Positions 1-5,778 of a stretch of 5,829 nucleotides of DNA are shown here, in pieces. This DNA comes from Campylobacteraceae bacterium (GTDB lineage Bacteria; Campylobacterota; Campylobacteria; Campylobacterales; Campylobacteraceae), in assembly GCA_012521935.1 (NCBI GenBank), contig JAAYLJ010000180.1, forward strand, positions 1 through 5,829, written 5' to 3'. Within the stretch, counting starts at the first letter, position 1. Every line of letters begins with the position of its first letter. Position numbers and translations under genes: made by a program. The notes beneath the pieces are model-generated. The model saw only the letters and a list, made by a program, of their open reading frames with translations. It was not told the DNA's origin and made no database searches.

Positions 1-1223
1 ATTTTAATGAAGCAATTAACAAGAGTTTTGAATTGTCAAATACTACTTTAAGTAGTGAATTTATTTCTATAAATTTTGCTATAAATAGAGTTGTAAGTGA
101 AGATATTTTATGTGTAAAAAATCTTCCAGCTTTTGATAACTCTGCTATGGATGGATTTGCTTTTAAAGCAAGTGATGCAGGACAAACTTTAAAAATAAAA
201 AGAGCTATTTTTGCTGGTGATAAAGATAAAAGTAGTGATGAGTTACTTGAAAAAAATGAGTGTTACAAAATAATGACAGGTGCGAAGGTGCCAAAAGATG
301 CTGATACTATTATTGCTATTGAAAACTGTGTAAATGTTACAGAAGATAGTGTAACTATACCTGTTGATATTAAAAAAGGTTCAAACTTAAGATTAGAAGC
401 TGAAGAGTTAAAAAAAGGGGATATTTTAATTAAAAAAGGGGAGAAAATAAACTCTTCACATATTGCTTTACTTGCAAGCCAAGGAGTAGTTATGGTTGAA
501 GTTTATAAGCAAATTTCAATTGCTGTTTTATCAACTGGAAATGAACTTAAAGAGCCATGGCAAAGAGCTTCAAATGAAGAGATATATAACTGCAACTCAT
601 TTGCAATTATTGCTCAACTAAACGAAAAAGGTTTTAATGCAACTTATTGTGGAGTTATTCCAGATAATTTAGAAAAATCAATAAATTACATAAATAGTTT
701 AAAAAAATATGATGTAATTATTACAAGTGGAGGTATCTCTATGGGAGATGCTGATTTTATGGCAGAAGCTTTTTTAAAAAATGGATTAGAAGTAGCTTTT
801 CATGGTGTAAATGTAAAACCAGGTCGTCCTATAATGATGGGGAAAATGGATTCTTCTTTGGTAATTTGTCTTCCTGGAAATCCACTAACAGCAATGGTAA
901 ATATAAATCTATTTGTAATTCCAATGTTAAAAAAACTTCAAGGTGAAAATGCTTTTTATCACGGTTATATAAAAGCTATAAACCAAAGTAGTTTTAAAAC
1001 AAAAAAAGGGAGGGTAAATCTAGTTTTAGGAAGAGTTCAAAATGGTAATTTTTATGTTACAGATGAGAATAAGTATGGTGCTGGAATGATTACAGCTTTA
1101 TATAAGAGTAATTCAATTTTGGTAACAAATGCTTCTACTTCAAATATAGAATCAACTCAAGAGATAAAAATTCTTGATTTAAATGGTATTTATTTTGAAG
1201 AGAGAACAGATATTTTAAATTAA
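1..1223 (+). CDS. moeA: Molybdopterin molybdenumtransferase MoeA, 5'-truncated by the window edge
   Basis: MoeA inserts molybdate (or tungstate) into adenylylated molybdopterin in the cytoplasm, the last step of metal-cofactor formation. The frame is open from base 3 and gives 406 visible residues, close to a full MoeA of about 400. Family signatures appear in order: DNSAMDGFA (nt 135-161), an IMTGAKVP loop (about 270-293), STGNEL opening the nucleotide-binding-like domain (531-548), SGGISMGDADF (726-758), KPGRP (816-830) and LPGNP (870-884). The E of STGNEL and last D of GDAD match positions known to matter in E. coli MoeA. A TTG at 33 is the first in-frame start-type codon, but the ten codons before it read FNEAINKSFE, which resembles the usual MoeA N-terminal helix. 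The real start is therefore probably a few codons left of the window. The C-terminal domain is complete and ends in TAA. tupA begins 16 bp downstream, suggesting cotranscription. Identification is secure; metal preference is not visible from sequence. Confidence 0.95.
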   Translation, partial: FNEAINKSFELSNTTLSSEFISINFAINRVVSEDILCVKNLPAFDNSAMDGFAFKASDAGQTLKIKRAIFAGDKDKSSDELLEKNECYKIMTGAKVPKDADTIIAIENCVNVTEDSVTIPVDIKKGSNLRLEAEELKKGDILIKKGEKINSSHIALLASQGVVMVEVYKQISIAVLSTGNELKEPWQRASNEEIYNCNSFAIIAQLNEKGFNATYCGVIPDNLEKSINYINSLKKYDVIITSGGISMGDADFMAEAFLKNGLEVAFHGVNVKPGRPIMMGKMDSSLVICLPGNPLTAMVNINLFVIPMLKKLQGENAFYHGYIKAINQSSFKTKKGRVNLVLGRVQNGNFYVTDENKYGAGMITALYKSNSILVTNASTSNIESTQEIKILDLNGIYFEERTDILN

Positions 1224-1228
1224 AAATT

Positions 1229-1233
1229 AGGAG
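1229..1233 (+). promoter_or_regulatory. Ribosome binding site of tupA
   Basis: AGGAG lies 6 nt before the tupA ATG, inside the 16-bp gap after the moeA stop. This supports the start at 1240 and leaves no room for a separate promoter in the gap. Confidence 0.85.
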
Positions 1234-1239
1234 AAAAAT

Positions 1240-2049
1240 ATGAAAAAATTGTTAACAGGTTTAGGTTTTAGTGTCGTAATAACAAGTGGATTATTTGCAA
1301 ATAGTTTAATGATGGCAACAACAACAAGTACTGAAGATACAGGATTATTGGATAGTTTAGCCCCAAAATTTAAGCAAGATACAGGAATAGAGTTAAAATG
1401 GGTATCAACAGGAACAGGTAAAGCGTTAAAAATGGGTGAAAATTGTGACGTTGATGTTCTTTTGGTTCATGCTCCAGAAGCTGAGAAAAAGTTTGTAGAA
1501 GCTGGTTTTGGTAAAGATAGAAAAGAGGTTATGTATAATGACTTTGTTATTGTTGGTTCAAAAAAAGATCCAGCTAAAGTTGAAGGAAAAACCACTCAAG
1601 AAGCATTTAAAACAATTAAAGAGAAACAAGCAAACTTTATTAGTAGAGGTGATAAATCAGGAACTCATCAAAAAGAGCTAGCGATGTGGAGAAATGTTAG
1701 TGATGTAACACCTGAAAAAGATAAGTGGTATATTCAATCTGGTCAAGGAATGATTATTACACTAAATATGGCTGCTGAAAAAGAAGGGTATACATTAACA
1801 GATAGAGGAACTTGGATTAAGTATGAGTCACAAAAAGGTGATTCAAATACAATGAAAATTATTGTTGAAAATGATAATTCACTATTTAATCAATATAGTG
1901 TTATTCCTGTAAATAAAGATAAATGTCCAAAAGCTCAAGATGAATTAGCAAAAAAATTCTCTGATTGGCTAGTTAGTGCTGATACACAAAAGTTTATAGG
2001 AGATTTTAAACTTTTAAATAAACCACTATTTATACCAAATGCAAAATAA
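1240..2049 (+). CDS. tupA: TupA, periplasmic tungstate-binding protein of an ABC transporter
   Basis: This 269-aa protein should capture tungstate in the periplasm and deliver it to the TupB permease. Residues 1-20 form a Sec signal peptide: MKK, a hydrophobic core, then LFA before N21 as the likely cleavage site. The mature N-terminus carries TTTS (27-30) followed by EDTGLLD, the hallmark of TupA-type binding proteins rather than ModA or PstS. Other family features are STGTGKAL (56-63), DVDVLLVHAPEAE (70-82), NDFVIVG (100-106) and RGDKSGTHQKE (136-146). The arginine of this last motif is the likely oxyanion contact by analogy with studied TupA proteins. Length matches the family. It sits directly after moeA and before its permease and ATPase, as expected for a tungstate-cofactor locus. 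A preference for tungstate over molybdate is inferred from the family. A clear AGGAG sits 6 nt upstream of the ATG. Confidence 0.95.
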   Translation: MKKLLTGLGFSVVITSGLFANSLMMATTTSTEDTGLLDSLAPKFKQDTGIELKWVSTGTGKALKMGENCDVDVLLVHAPEAEKKFVEAGFGKDRKEVMYNDFVIVGSKKDPAKVEGKTTQEAFKTIKEKQANFISRGDKSGTHQKELAMWRNVSDVTPEKDKWYIQSGQGMIITLNMAAEKEGYTLTDRGTWIKYESQKGDSNTMKIIVENDNSLFNQYSVIPVNKDKCPKAQDELAKKFSDWLVSADTQKFIGDFKLLNKPLFIPNAK

Positions 2050-2056
2050 TACAAAT

Positions 2057-2062
2057 AGGAAA
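2057..2062 (+). promoter_or_regulatory. Weak, distant ribosome binding site of tupB
   Basis: AGGAAA is the only purine-rich Shine-Dalgarno-like stretch in the 25-bp tupA-tupB gap. It lies 12 nt from the ATG at 2075, longer than the 5-9 nt seen at the other genes here. Initiation of tupB may thus be weaker than that of tupA, which would suit a permease needed in smaller amounts than its binding protein. Confidence 0.5.
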
Positions 2063-2074
2063 TAGTAAGTAAAT

Positions 2075-2770
2075 ATGAGTTTATTAGTAGATGGTTTTAA
2101 AGAGGCTATTGAGCTTTTAATTAGTGGAAATGATAGTGTATATTCTGCAATAATTGTTACTATTACAGTTTCTTCTTGGTCAATATTAATTAGTCTAATA
2201 CTAGGACTTCCTTTGGGATTTTTACTAGGTTATTATCAATTTAAAGGAAAAACGGTAATAAAAACTATTGTAGATACATTTTTGGCATTTCCTACAGTTG
2301 TAATAGGACTTCTTGTATATACAACTCTAGCACAAGCTGGAGCTTTTGGAGAGTATAATCTACTATTTACTCAAAAAGCAATAATTATAGGGCAGATTTT
2401 TTTAGGTTTACCTATAATTATTGCATTAACAGCTGCTCAAGTTGAATCAACAGATAAAAGATTATATCTATCTTTAAAAGGTTTGGGTGCAAAACCATAT
2501 CAAATTTTATTAACAACTTTAGTTGAAGCTAGATTTGGTCTAATGACAGCAGCAATGACAGCTTATGGAAGAATTATCACTGAAATTGGAATTTCTATGA
2601 TGGTTGGTGGAAATATAAAATATCATACAAGAACAATTACAACTGCAATTTCACTAGAAACTGGAAAAGGTGAATTTGAAACAGGTATCGCTTTAGGTTT
2701 AGTACTTTTTATAGTTGCACTTATGGTTAATATAGCATTATCAATGCTAAAAAGGAGATGGACTCAATGA
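2075..2770 (+). CDS. tupB: TupB, tungstate ABC transporter membrane permease
   Basis: This 231-aa inner-membrane permease forms the tungstate channel, presumably as a homodimer coupled to TupC. After a short amphipathic start (SLLVDGFKEAIELLISG) there are about five hydrophobic segments, roughly residues 24-52, 61-86, 101-121, 154-176 and 202-224. An EAA-type cytoplasmic loop lies at about 129-150 (YLSLKGLGAKPYQILL) with the conserved GA pair at 138-139. This loop normally docks onto the ATPase. Length and topology match TupB proteins, which are shorter than most ModB/CysT permeases. The gap from tupA is 25 bp with only a weak ribosome site. The TGA stop overlaps the tupC start as ATGA, indicating translational coupling. 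Assignment rests on these features and on the flanking TupA and ATPase genes. Confidence 0.93.
   Translation: MSLLVDGFKEAIELLISGNDSVYSAIIVTITVSSWSILISLILGLPLGFLLGYYQFKGKTVIKTIVDTFLAFPTVVIGLLVYTTLAQAGAFGEYNLLFTQKAIIIGQIFLGLPIIIALTAAQVESTDKRLYLSLKGLGAKPYQILLTTLVEARFGLMTAAMTAYGRIITEIGISMMVGGNIKYHTRTITTAISLETGKGEFETGIALGLVLFIVALMVNIALSMLKRRWTQ
2751..2757 (+). promoter_or_regulatory. Ribosome binding site that sets the tupC start
   Basis: AAAGGAG ends directly against an ATG at 2758, so that codon has no spacing and cannot use it. It is 9 nt from the ATG at 2767, a normal distance. The site therefore favours 2767 as the tupC start. It lies inside the last codons of tupB. Confidence 0.8.
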
Positions 2771-3759
2771 GTATTTTATATGAATTAAAAAATATTGAGT
2801 ATTTTTTCGATGAAAAAAGAGTTTTAAGTATTGATAATCTTATATTAGAAGAGAATAAAATTATTGGTTTTTTTGGACCAAATGGTAGTGGAAAATCTAC
2901 ACTTTTTTCTATTTTATCTTTTATTTCTAAACCACAAAATGGTGAAATCATAATAGATGAAAATATTAAAAAAAGTGTTGTTATGCTTCCTCAAAATCCA
3001 TATTTATTAAAACGAACAGTATTTGAAAATATTGCTTATGGTTTAAAAATAAGAGGAGAGAGTGTAGATTTAAAAAGTAAAGTTGAAGAGGCTCTCTCTT
3101 TAGTTGGTCTTGATAAAAATTTTTCAAATAGAAAATGGAATCAACTCTCAGGTGGTGAAGCTCAAAGAGTTGCTTTGGCTTCAAGATTAATTTTAAAACC
3201 AAAAGTATTAATACTAGATGAACCAACAGTTGGAGTTGATACAAATTCAGCACAATTAATCAAAGATGCTATTTTATTAGCAAAGCAAAAATATAACACT
3301 ACAATATTTATATCAAGTCACGATTATACATGGTTAAAACATATAAGCGATAAAAAGATAGCACTTTTTCAAGGAAGTTTAGTTGAACATGGAAATATAA
3401 ATCTACTATTTCCCCCATGGAGTAAAAATGAACAAGGTGATTTGGTTAAAAATTTTATTGATGGTCAAAAAATAGTAATTCCAAACTCTAAGAGTAAAAA
3501 AAGAGATTCAGTTGTAATAATCAATCAAAGGAGTATAAAAATATCTAAATTTGATGAAAATAATAAAAAAGAAAAATTGATAGCAACTGTAACATCTATA
3601 CAAAAAGATGAAAACAGAGATAATTTACAAATAGAATTTTCCATTTGTGGTATTAATTTTTCTTGTTTAATATCTAAAAATCAGATTCAAAAAGATATTT
3701 TATTTCCAGGAGATAAAGTAGAAGTATTTTTTGATTTAGATAGTGTTTGTTGGATGTAA
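2767..3759 (+). CDS. tupC: TupC, tungstate ABC transporter ATPase with C-terminal TOBE/MOP-like extension
   Basis: This 330-aa cytoplasmic ATPase powers tungstate import through TupB. Counting from the ATG at 2767, the ABC domain shows Walker A GPNGSGKST (37-45), Q-loop Q76, signature LSGGE (127-131), Walker B VLILDEP (147-153), a D-loop near VGVD (155-158) and H-loop H185. It ends near residue 215. Residues about 236-330 are an added domain. SVVIINQRSIKIS (248-260) resembles the start of TOBE-type regions of ModC/PotA-like ATPases. ATVTSIQ (273-279) and FPGDKVEVFF (313-322) fit the beta strands of a TOBE/MOP fold, which in ModC binds oxyanion and regulates transport. The start is chosen for its 9-nt spacing from AAAGGAG and the ATGA overlap with tupB; the longer form starting MDSM at 2758 lacks ribosome-site spacing. 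ATPase identity is certain; the tungstate role comes from context. Confidence 0.93.
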   Translation: MSILYELKNIEYFFDEKRVLSIDNLILEENKIIGFFGPNGSGKSTLFSILSFISKPQNGEIIIDENIKKSVVMLPQNPYLLKRTVFENIAYGLKIRGESVDLKSKVEEALSLVGLDKNFSNRKWNQLSGGEAQRVALASRLILKPKVLILDEPTVGVDTNSAQLIKDAILLAKQKYNTTIFISSHDYTWLKHISDKKIALFQGSLVEHGNINLLFPPWSKNEQGDLVKNFIDGQKIVIPNSKSKKRDSVVIINQRSIKISKFDENNKKEKLIATVTSIQKDENRDNLQIEFSICGINFSCLISKNQIQKDILFPGDKVEVFFDLDSVCWM

Positions 3760-3796
3760 GAGATAAAATAGTAAACTTATGATTATTTAAAAAATT

Positions 3797-3801
3797 AGGA
3801 G
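3797..3801 (+). promoter_or_regulatory. Ribosome binding site of the 63-aa ORF
   Basis: AGGAG lies 5 nt before the ATG at 3807. Its strength and spacing are the main evidence that the short ORF is translated. Confidence 0.8.
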
Positions 3802-3806
3802 CAAAT

Positions 3807-3998
3807 ATGTTTGTACAATTAAACGAAAGAGTTCTTTTAAATCTATCTAAAATAACTAGAACGAAAATAGATCATGTTGAAGATGGAATAAGAGTTAGAT
3901 TTTACGAAGGTCAATATCAAGTTGCAAAATCAAAAAGATTTGAAACAGTTGAAGATGCTAATAAATGGCTTTTTGAATTATTAAAACCTTTTAATTAA
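3807..3998 (+). CDS. Small protein of unknown function (63 aa)
   Basis: I do not recognise a family. The gene has a strong AGGAG ribosome site, codon use like its neighbours, and a hairpin terminator starting 2 nt after its TAA, so it is probably real. The product is soluble, with no signal peptide, membrane segment or cysteine. The N-terminal part reads as short beta strands (VLLNLSKITRTKI, then GIRVRFYEGQYQVAKS). The C-terminal 20 residues form a likely amphipathic helix (VEDANKWLFELLKPF). This layout suggests a compact strand-rich domain closed by a helix, and the K/R content would allow nucleic-acid or protein binding. The gene follows tupC by 47 bp on the same strand and may be the last of the tup unit. 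A weak TATGAT hexamer in the gap lacks a convincing -35 element. Any link to tungsten is positional only. Confidence 0.72.
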   Translation: MFVQLNERVLLNLSKITRTKIDHVEDGIRVRFYEGQYQVAKSKRFETVEDANKWLFELLKPFN

Positions 3999-3999
3999 A

Positions 4000-4027
4000 A
4001 AAGCTAGAAGTTAAAACTTCTAGCTTT
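4000..4027 (+). terminator. Shared hairpin terminator between convergent genes
   Basis: Bases 4000-4011 pair perfectly with 4016-4027 (12 bp, AAAGCTAGAAGT against ACTTCTAGCTTT) around a TAAA loop. The hairpin begins 2 nt after the small ORF stop and ends 6 nt before the fccB stop on the other strand. On the + strand the stem is followed only by TTT and then GAAG, a poor T-tract. On the minus strand the stem runs into six T, a good intrinsic terminator. It probably stops the fcc transcript efficiently and the tup transcript at least partly. Confidence 0.85.
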
Positions 4028-4033
4028 GAAGTA

Positions 4034-5326
4034 TTATTTAAATACGTCGTCAGTTTGACTTCTGTACCAAGCATAAGCATATTGTGCTTCAAGTAGTCTA
4101 ATGTGTCCATCTGGATCTCTTTCAGGACTAACTCCTCCAGCACCATTAACACTCTCAATATGATCATCATGAGCATTATAAACAGCTGCAATAGAAATAC
4201 CATATTTTGGACTTAATAAACTATAACAAGTATTTGCAAGTTTTGGAGGATTTATAACTGGTTTATTAGCTAATACTCTTGCAATTTGCATTGCTACAAC
4301 TTTTCCTTGTGTACTTGCACTAAATGCTGATTTTGGCATTGGTGCTGCATTTGAAGCATCTCCAATAACATGTACATTTTTTACAAGTTTAGATTCAAAT
4401 GTTTTTGGATGTACAGGACACCAGTCACCTTGAACTAATCCTGAATCAAATGCTAATTGACTAGCTTTTTGATTTGGAATATAGTTTAAAACATCTGCAA
4501 TAATCTCATCACCATCATCAGTAACAACTAGTTTTTTCTTTGGATCAACACTTACAACTTTTCCACCAAATTGAGCTGGTTTCCACTCAATCATATCTCC
4601 ATAAAGTTCTTTCCAACCTTGAGTAAATAGACCTTGTTTAGAGAATTTATCTTTTTGATCAAGAATTACTATTTTAGAGTTTGGTTTATTTTCTTTTAAA
4701 TAGTATGCAACTAAAGAAACTCTTTCATATGGTCCAGGAGGGCATCTAAAAGGGTCTGCAGGTGCTACCATTACAAAAGTTCCACCATCTTTCATATTTT
4801 CAAGTTGTTTTTGTAATATAACAGTTTGTTCTCCCGCTTTTACAGCATGAGGTGCATATTTTTGATTATCTTCTGTATAACCTTTTTCAAATTTAAAATC
4901 TATTCCAGGGCTTACTATTGCTCTTGTATAGCTAATAGATTCACCATTTTCTAAAATTACACTATTTGTTGCACCATCAACTTTTTTTACTTTTGCGTAG
5001 ATTACTTTTACATTGTGTTTGTTTTTTAGTGCATTTAAATCTTGCTTAATGAAATCCATTTTCTCCATACCAGCAATAACTGCGTTACTAAATGGACAAG
5101 TATAATACTCTTTGTTCTCTTCTATTAAAACAATCTCAACATTTTTATCAAATCTTCTTAAGTATTTAGCAGCAGCTGCTCCACCAAAACCACCACCAAC
5201 TATTACAACTCTTTGTTTGTCTTGTGGTAAAGTTGCCAACTCTGGACTAACTAAACTATTACAAGCAGCAAAAGATAGTGCAGTAGCACCTAAAAGTATT
5301 TTTCCGAAATCTCTTCTATTTAACAT
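4034..5326 (-). CDS. fccB: Flavocytochrome c sulfide dehydrogenase, FAD-binding flavoprotein subunit (FccB/SoxF-like)
   Basis: This 430-aa periplasmic flavoprotein should oxidise sulfide to sulfur and pass electrons to its cytochrome c partner. The N-terminus is a twin-arginine signal (NRRDFGK, residues 3-9, then a hydrophobic stretch), suggesting export folded with FAD. C22 follows FAA, so a lipoprotein anchor is possible but the lipobox is weak. The FAD Rossmann motif is VVIVGGGFGG (40-49). YYTCPFSN (74-81) places C77 where FccB carries the cysteine that covalently binds FAD. C195 (FRCPPGPYER) and C367 (NTCYSL) match the redox-active disulfide pair of the family. HVIGDAS (319-325) is the second FAD-contact motif, and MPKSAFSASTQGK (330-342) is family-typical. 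The C-terminal flavin-binding domain ends AWYRSQTDDVFK. Length is as expected. AAAGGAG lies 6 nt before the ATG, and the cytochrome gene is 15 bp upstream. SoxF is the closest alternative name; sulfide:quinone reductase fits less well. Confidence 0.93.
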   Translation of the reverse strand: MLNRRDFGKILLGATALSFAACNSLVSPELATLPQDKQRVVIVGGGFGGAAAAKYLRRFDKNVEIVLIEENKEYYTCPFSNAVIAGMEKMDFIKQDLNALKNKHNVKVIYAKVKKVDGATNSVILENGESISYTRAIVSPGIDFKFEKGYTEDNQKYAPHAVKAGEQTVILQKQLENMKDGGTFVMVAPADPFRCPPGPYERVSLVAYYLKENKPNSKIVILDQKDKFSKQGLFTQGWKELYGDMIEWKPAQFGGKVVSVDPKKKLVVTDDGDEIIADVLNYIPNQKASQLAFDSGLVQGDWCPVHPKTFESKLVKNVHVIGDASNAAPMPKSAFSASTQGKVVAMQIARVLANKPVINPPKLANTCYSLLSPKYGISIAAVYNAHDDHIESVNGAGGVSPERDPDGHIRLLEAQYAYAWYRSQTDDVFK

Positions 5327-5332
5327 TTTAAA

Positions 5333-5339
5333 CTCCTTT
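5333..5339 (-). promoter_or_regulatory. Ribosome binding site of fccB
   Basis: On the minus strand AAAGGAG lies 6 nt before the ATG ending at 5326. It fills most of the 15-bp gap after the cytochrome gene, supporting separate initiation on one shared transcript. Confidence 0.85.
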
Positions 5340-5341
5340 GC

Positions 5342-5641
5342 CTATTTAATTTGTGAGAAATAGTATGCAAGTTGCTCAAGCTCTTCATTACTAAAACCTT
5401 TAGTATGCTTCTGCATCATATAAGTTGTACCATCTACATTTTTACCATTTTTAAAGTTAAGTAGTGTTTTATAAAGATAATCTTTAGTTCCACTAATACT
5501 AGGAATTGTAGTAACAGATTTACCATTGTTTCCATGACAATTTACACATGACAATGATAACATTTCAGCTCTAACTGGGTCATATTTTGCTGCAAAAGAT
5601 AAAGTTGCAGTACAAACCAACAAAAACATTAGTTTTTTCAT
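5342..5641 (-). CDS. fccA: Monohaem cytochrome c, partner subunit of flavocytochrome c sulfide dehydrogenase (FccA/SoxE-like)
   Basis: This 99-aa protein is the likely electron acceptor of the FccB flavoprotein. Residues 1-18 form a Sec signal (MKKLMFLLVCTATLSFAA), with cleavage probable before K19. One haem-binding motif, CVNCH (32-36), gives covalent haem c with H36 as axial ligand. M76 in the YMMQKHTKGFS segment is the likely second ligand, since M-x4-KG matches the spacing around the distal methionine as I recall it for FccA. The mature protein is about 81 residues with a single haem. It thus resembles the small monohaem subunit of green sulfur bacteria rather than the dihaem subunit of Allochromatium. 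It is first in a two-gene operon, 15 bp before fccB, and ends in TAG. AGGAG lies 5 nt upstream of the ATG. It is certainly a class I c-type cytochrome; pairing with FccB is inferred from adjacency and sequence resemblance. Confidence 0.9.
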   Translation of the reverse strand: MKKLMFLLVCTATLSFAAKYDPVRAEMLSLSCVNCHGNNGKSVTTIPSISGTKDYLYKTLLNFKNGKNVDGTTYMMQKHTKGFSNEELEQLAYYFSQIK

Positions 5642-5646
5642 TTTCT

Positions 5647-5651
5647 CTCCT
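5647..5651 (-). promoter_or_regulatory. Ribosome binding site of the fccA-like cytochrome gene
   Basis: AGGAG on the minus strand, 5 nt before the ATG ending at 5641, supports that start. Confidence 0.85.
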
Positions 5652-5662
5652 TATTTAATTTT

Positions 5663-5668
5663 ATTGTA
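5663..5668 (-). promoter_or_regulatory. Candidate -10 element of the fcc operon
   Basis: TACAAT on the minus strand resembles a sigma-70 -10 hexamer. Upstream there is A/T-rich sequence but no clear TTGACA. Campylobacterota promoters often lack a firm -35, so its absence is not decisive. The implied leader would be only about 15 nt. In a region this A/T-rich such hexamers are expected by chance. Confidence 0.2.
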
Positions 5669-5680
5669 AAGACTAATGAT

Positions 5681-5747
5681 AATTTAATAATCTTAATTTT
5701 AATTGAAACTATTAAATTAAATCCCACTTATTTAATTATGATTAAAT
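5681..5747. promoter_or_regulatory. A/T-rich dyads upstream of the fcc operon, possible operator
   Basis: The 137-bp gap between the GGDEF gene stop and fccA holds two inverted repeats. AATTTAATA (5681-5689) pairs with TATTAAATT (5710-5718) across 20 nt. ATTTAAT (5730-5736) pairs with ATTAAAT (5741-5747) across a TATG centre. The octamer ATTAAATT occurs at 5711 and 5741 and inverted at 5681. The positions would suit a regulator acting on fccAB, but the base composition makes chance repeats likely. No other gene is seen in this gap. Confidence 0.3.
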
Positions 5748-5778
5748 TGCACTGTGTAGAAACTTCTCAAAGCTTTAT

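Noticed and set aside
7..50. ATG at 7 as a possible gene start
   Set aside because: It is in a different frame from moeA and reaches a stop after about 13 codons.
2727..3253. Two minus-strand open frames (2727-2951 and 2981-3253)
   Set aside because: They lie wholly opposite the conserved ABC ATPase coding sequence apart from a short tupB overlap. They have no ribosome sites and low-complexity Leu/Phe/Ile-rich products, typical of antisense shadows in A/T-rich DNA.
1240..3759. Transporter read as molybdate (Mod), phosphate (Pst) or sulfate type
   Set aside because: The TTTS-xDTGLL and RGDKSGTH motifs and the short permease fit the Tup group better.
3778..3783. TATGAT as a -10 promoter element for the 63-aa ORF
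   Set aside because: No -35-like sequence at the right distance, and such hexamers are frequent by chance here. Readthrough from tupC is at least as likely.
3991..4203. Minus-strand open frame overlapping the fccB 3' end
   Set aside because: It is out of frame with the conserved C-terminal flavin domain, runs through the terminator, and has no ribosome site.
4034..5326. Flavoprotein read as sulfide:quinone reductase or NADH dehydrogenase
   Set aside because: The Tat signal, YYTCPFSN covalent-FAD motif, C-terminal flavin-binding domain and adjacent cytochrome c gene all favour the flavocytochrome c subunit.
5112..5363. Plus-strand open frame opposite the fccB 5' end
   Set aside because: It is antisense to the FAD-binding Rossmann motif and signal peptide; its Ala/Pro run is the complement of the Gly-rich motif.
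5755..5778. Hairpin after the GGDEF gene stop as a terminator
   Set aside because: The best stem on the minus strand (AAGCTT against AAGTTT, TGAG loop) is 6 bp with a G-T pair and only three following T residues, too weak to call.
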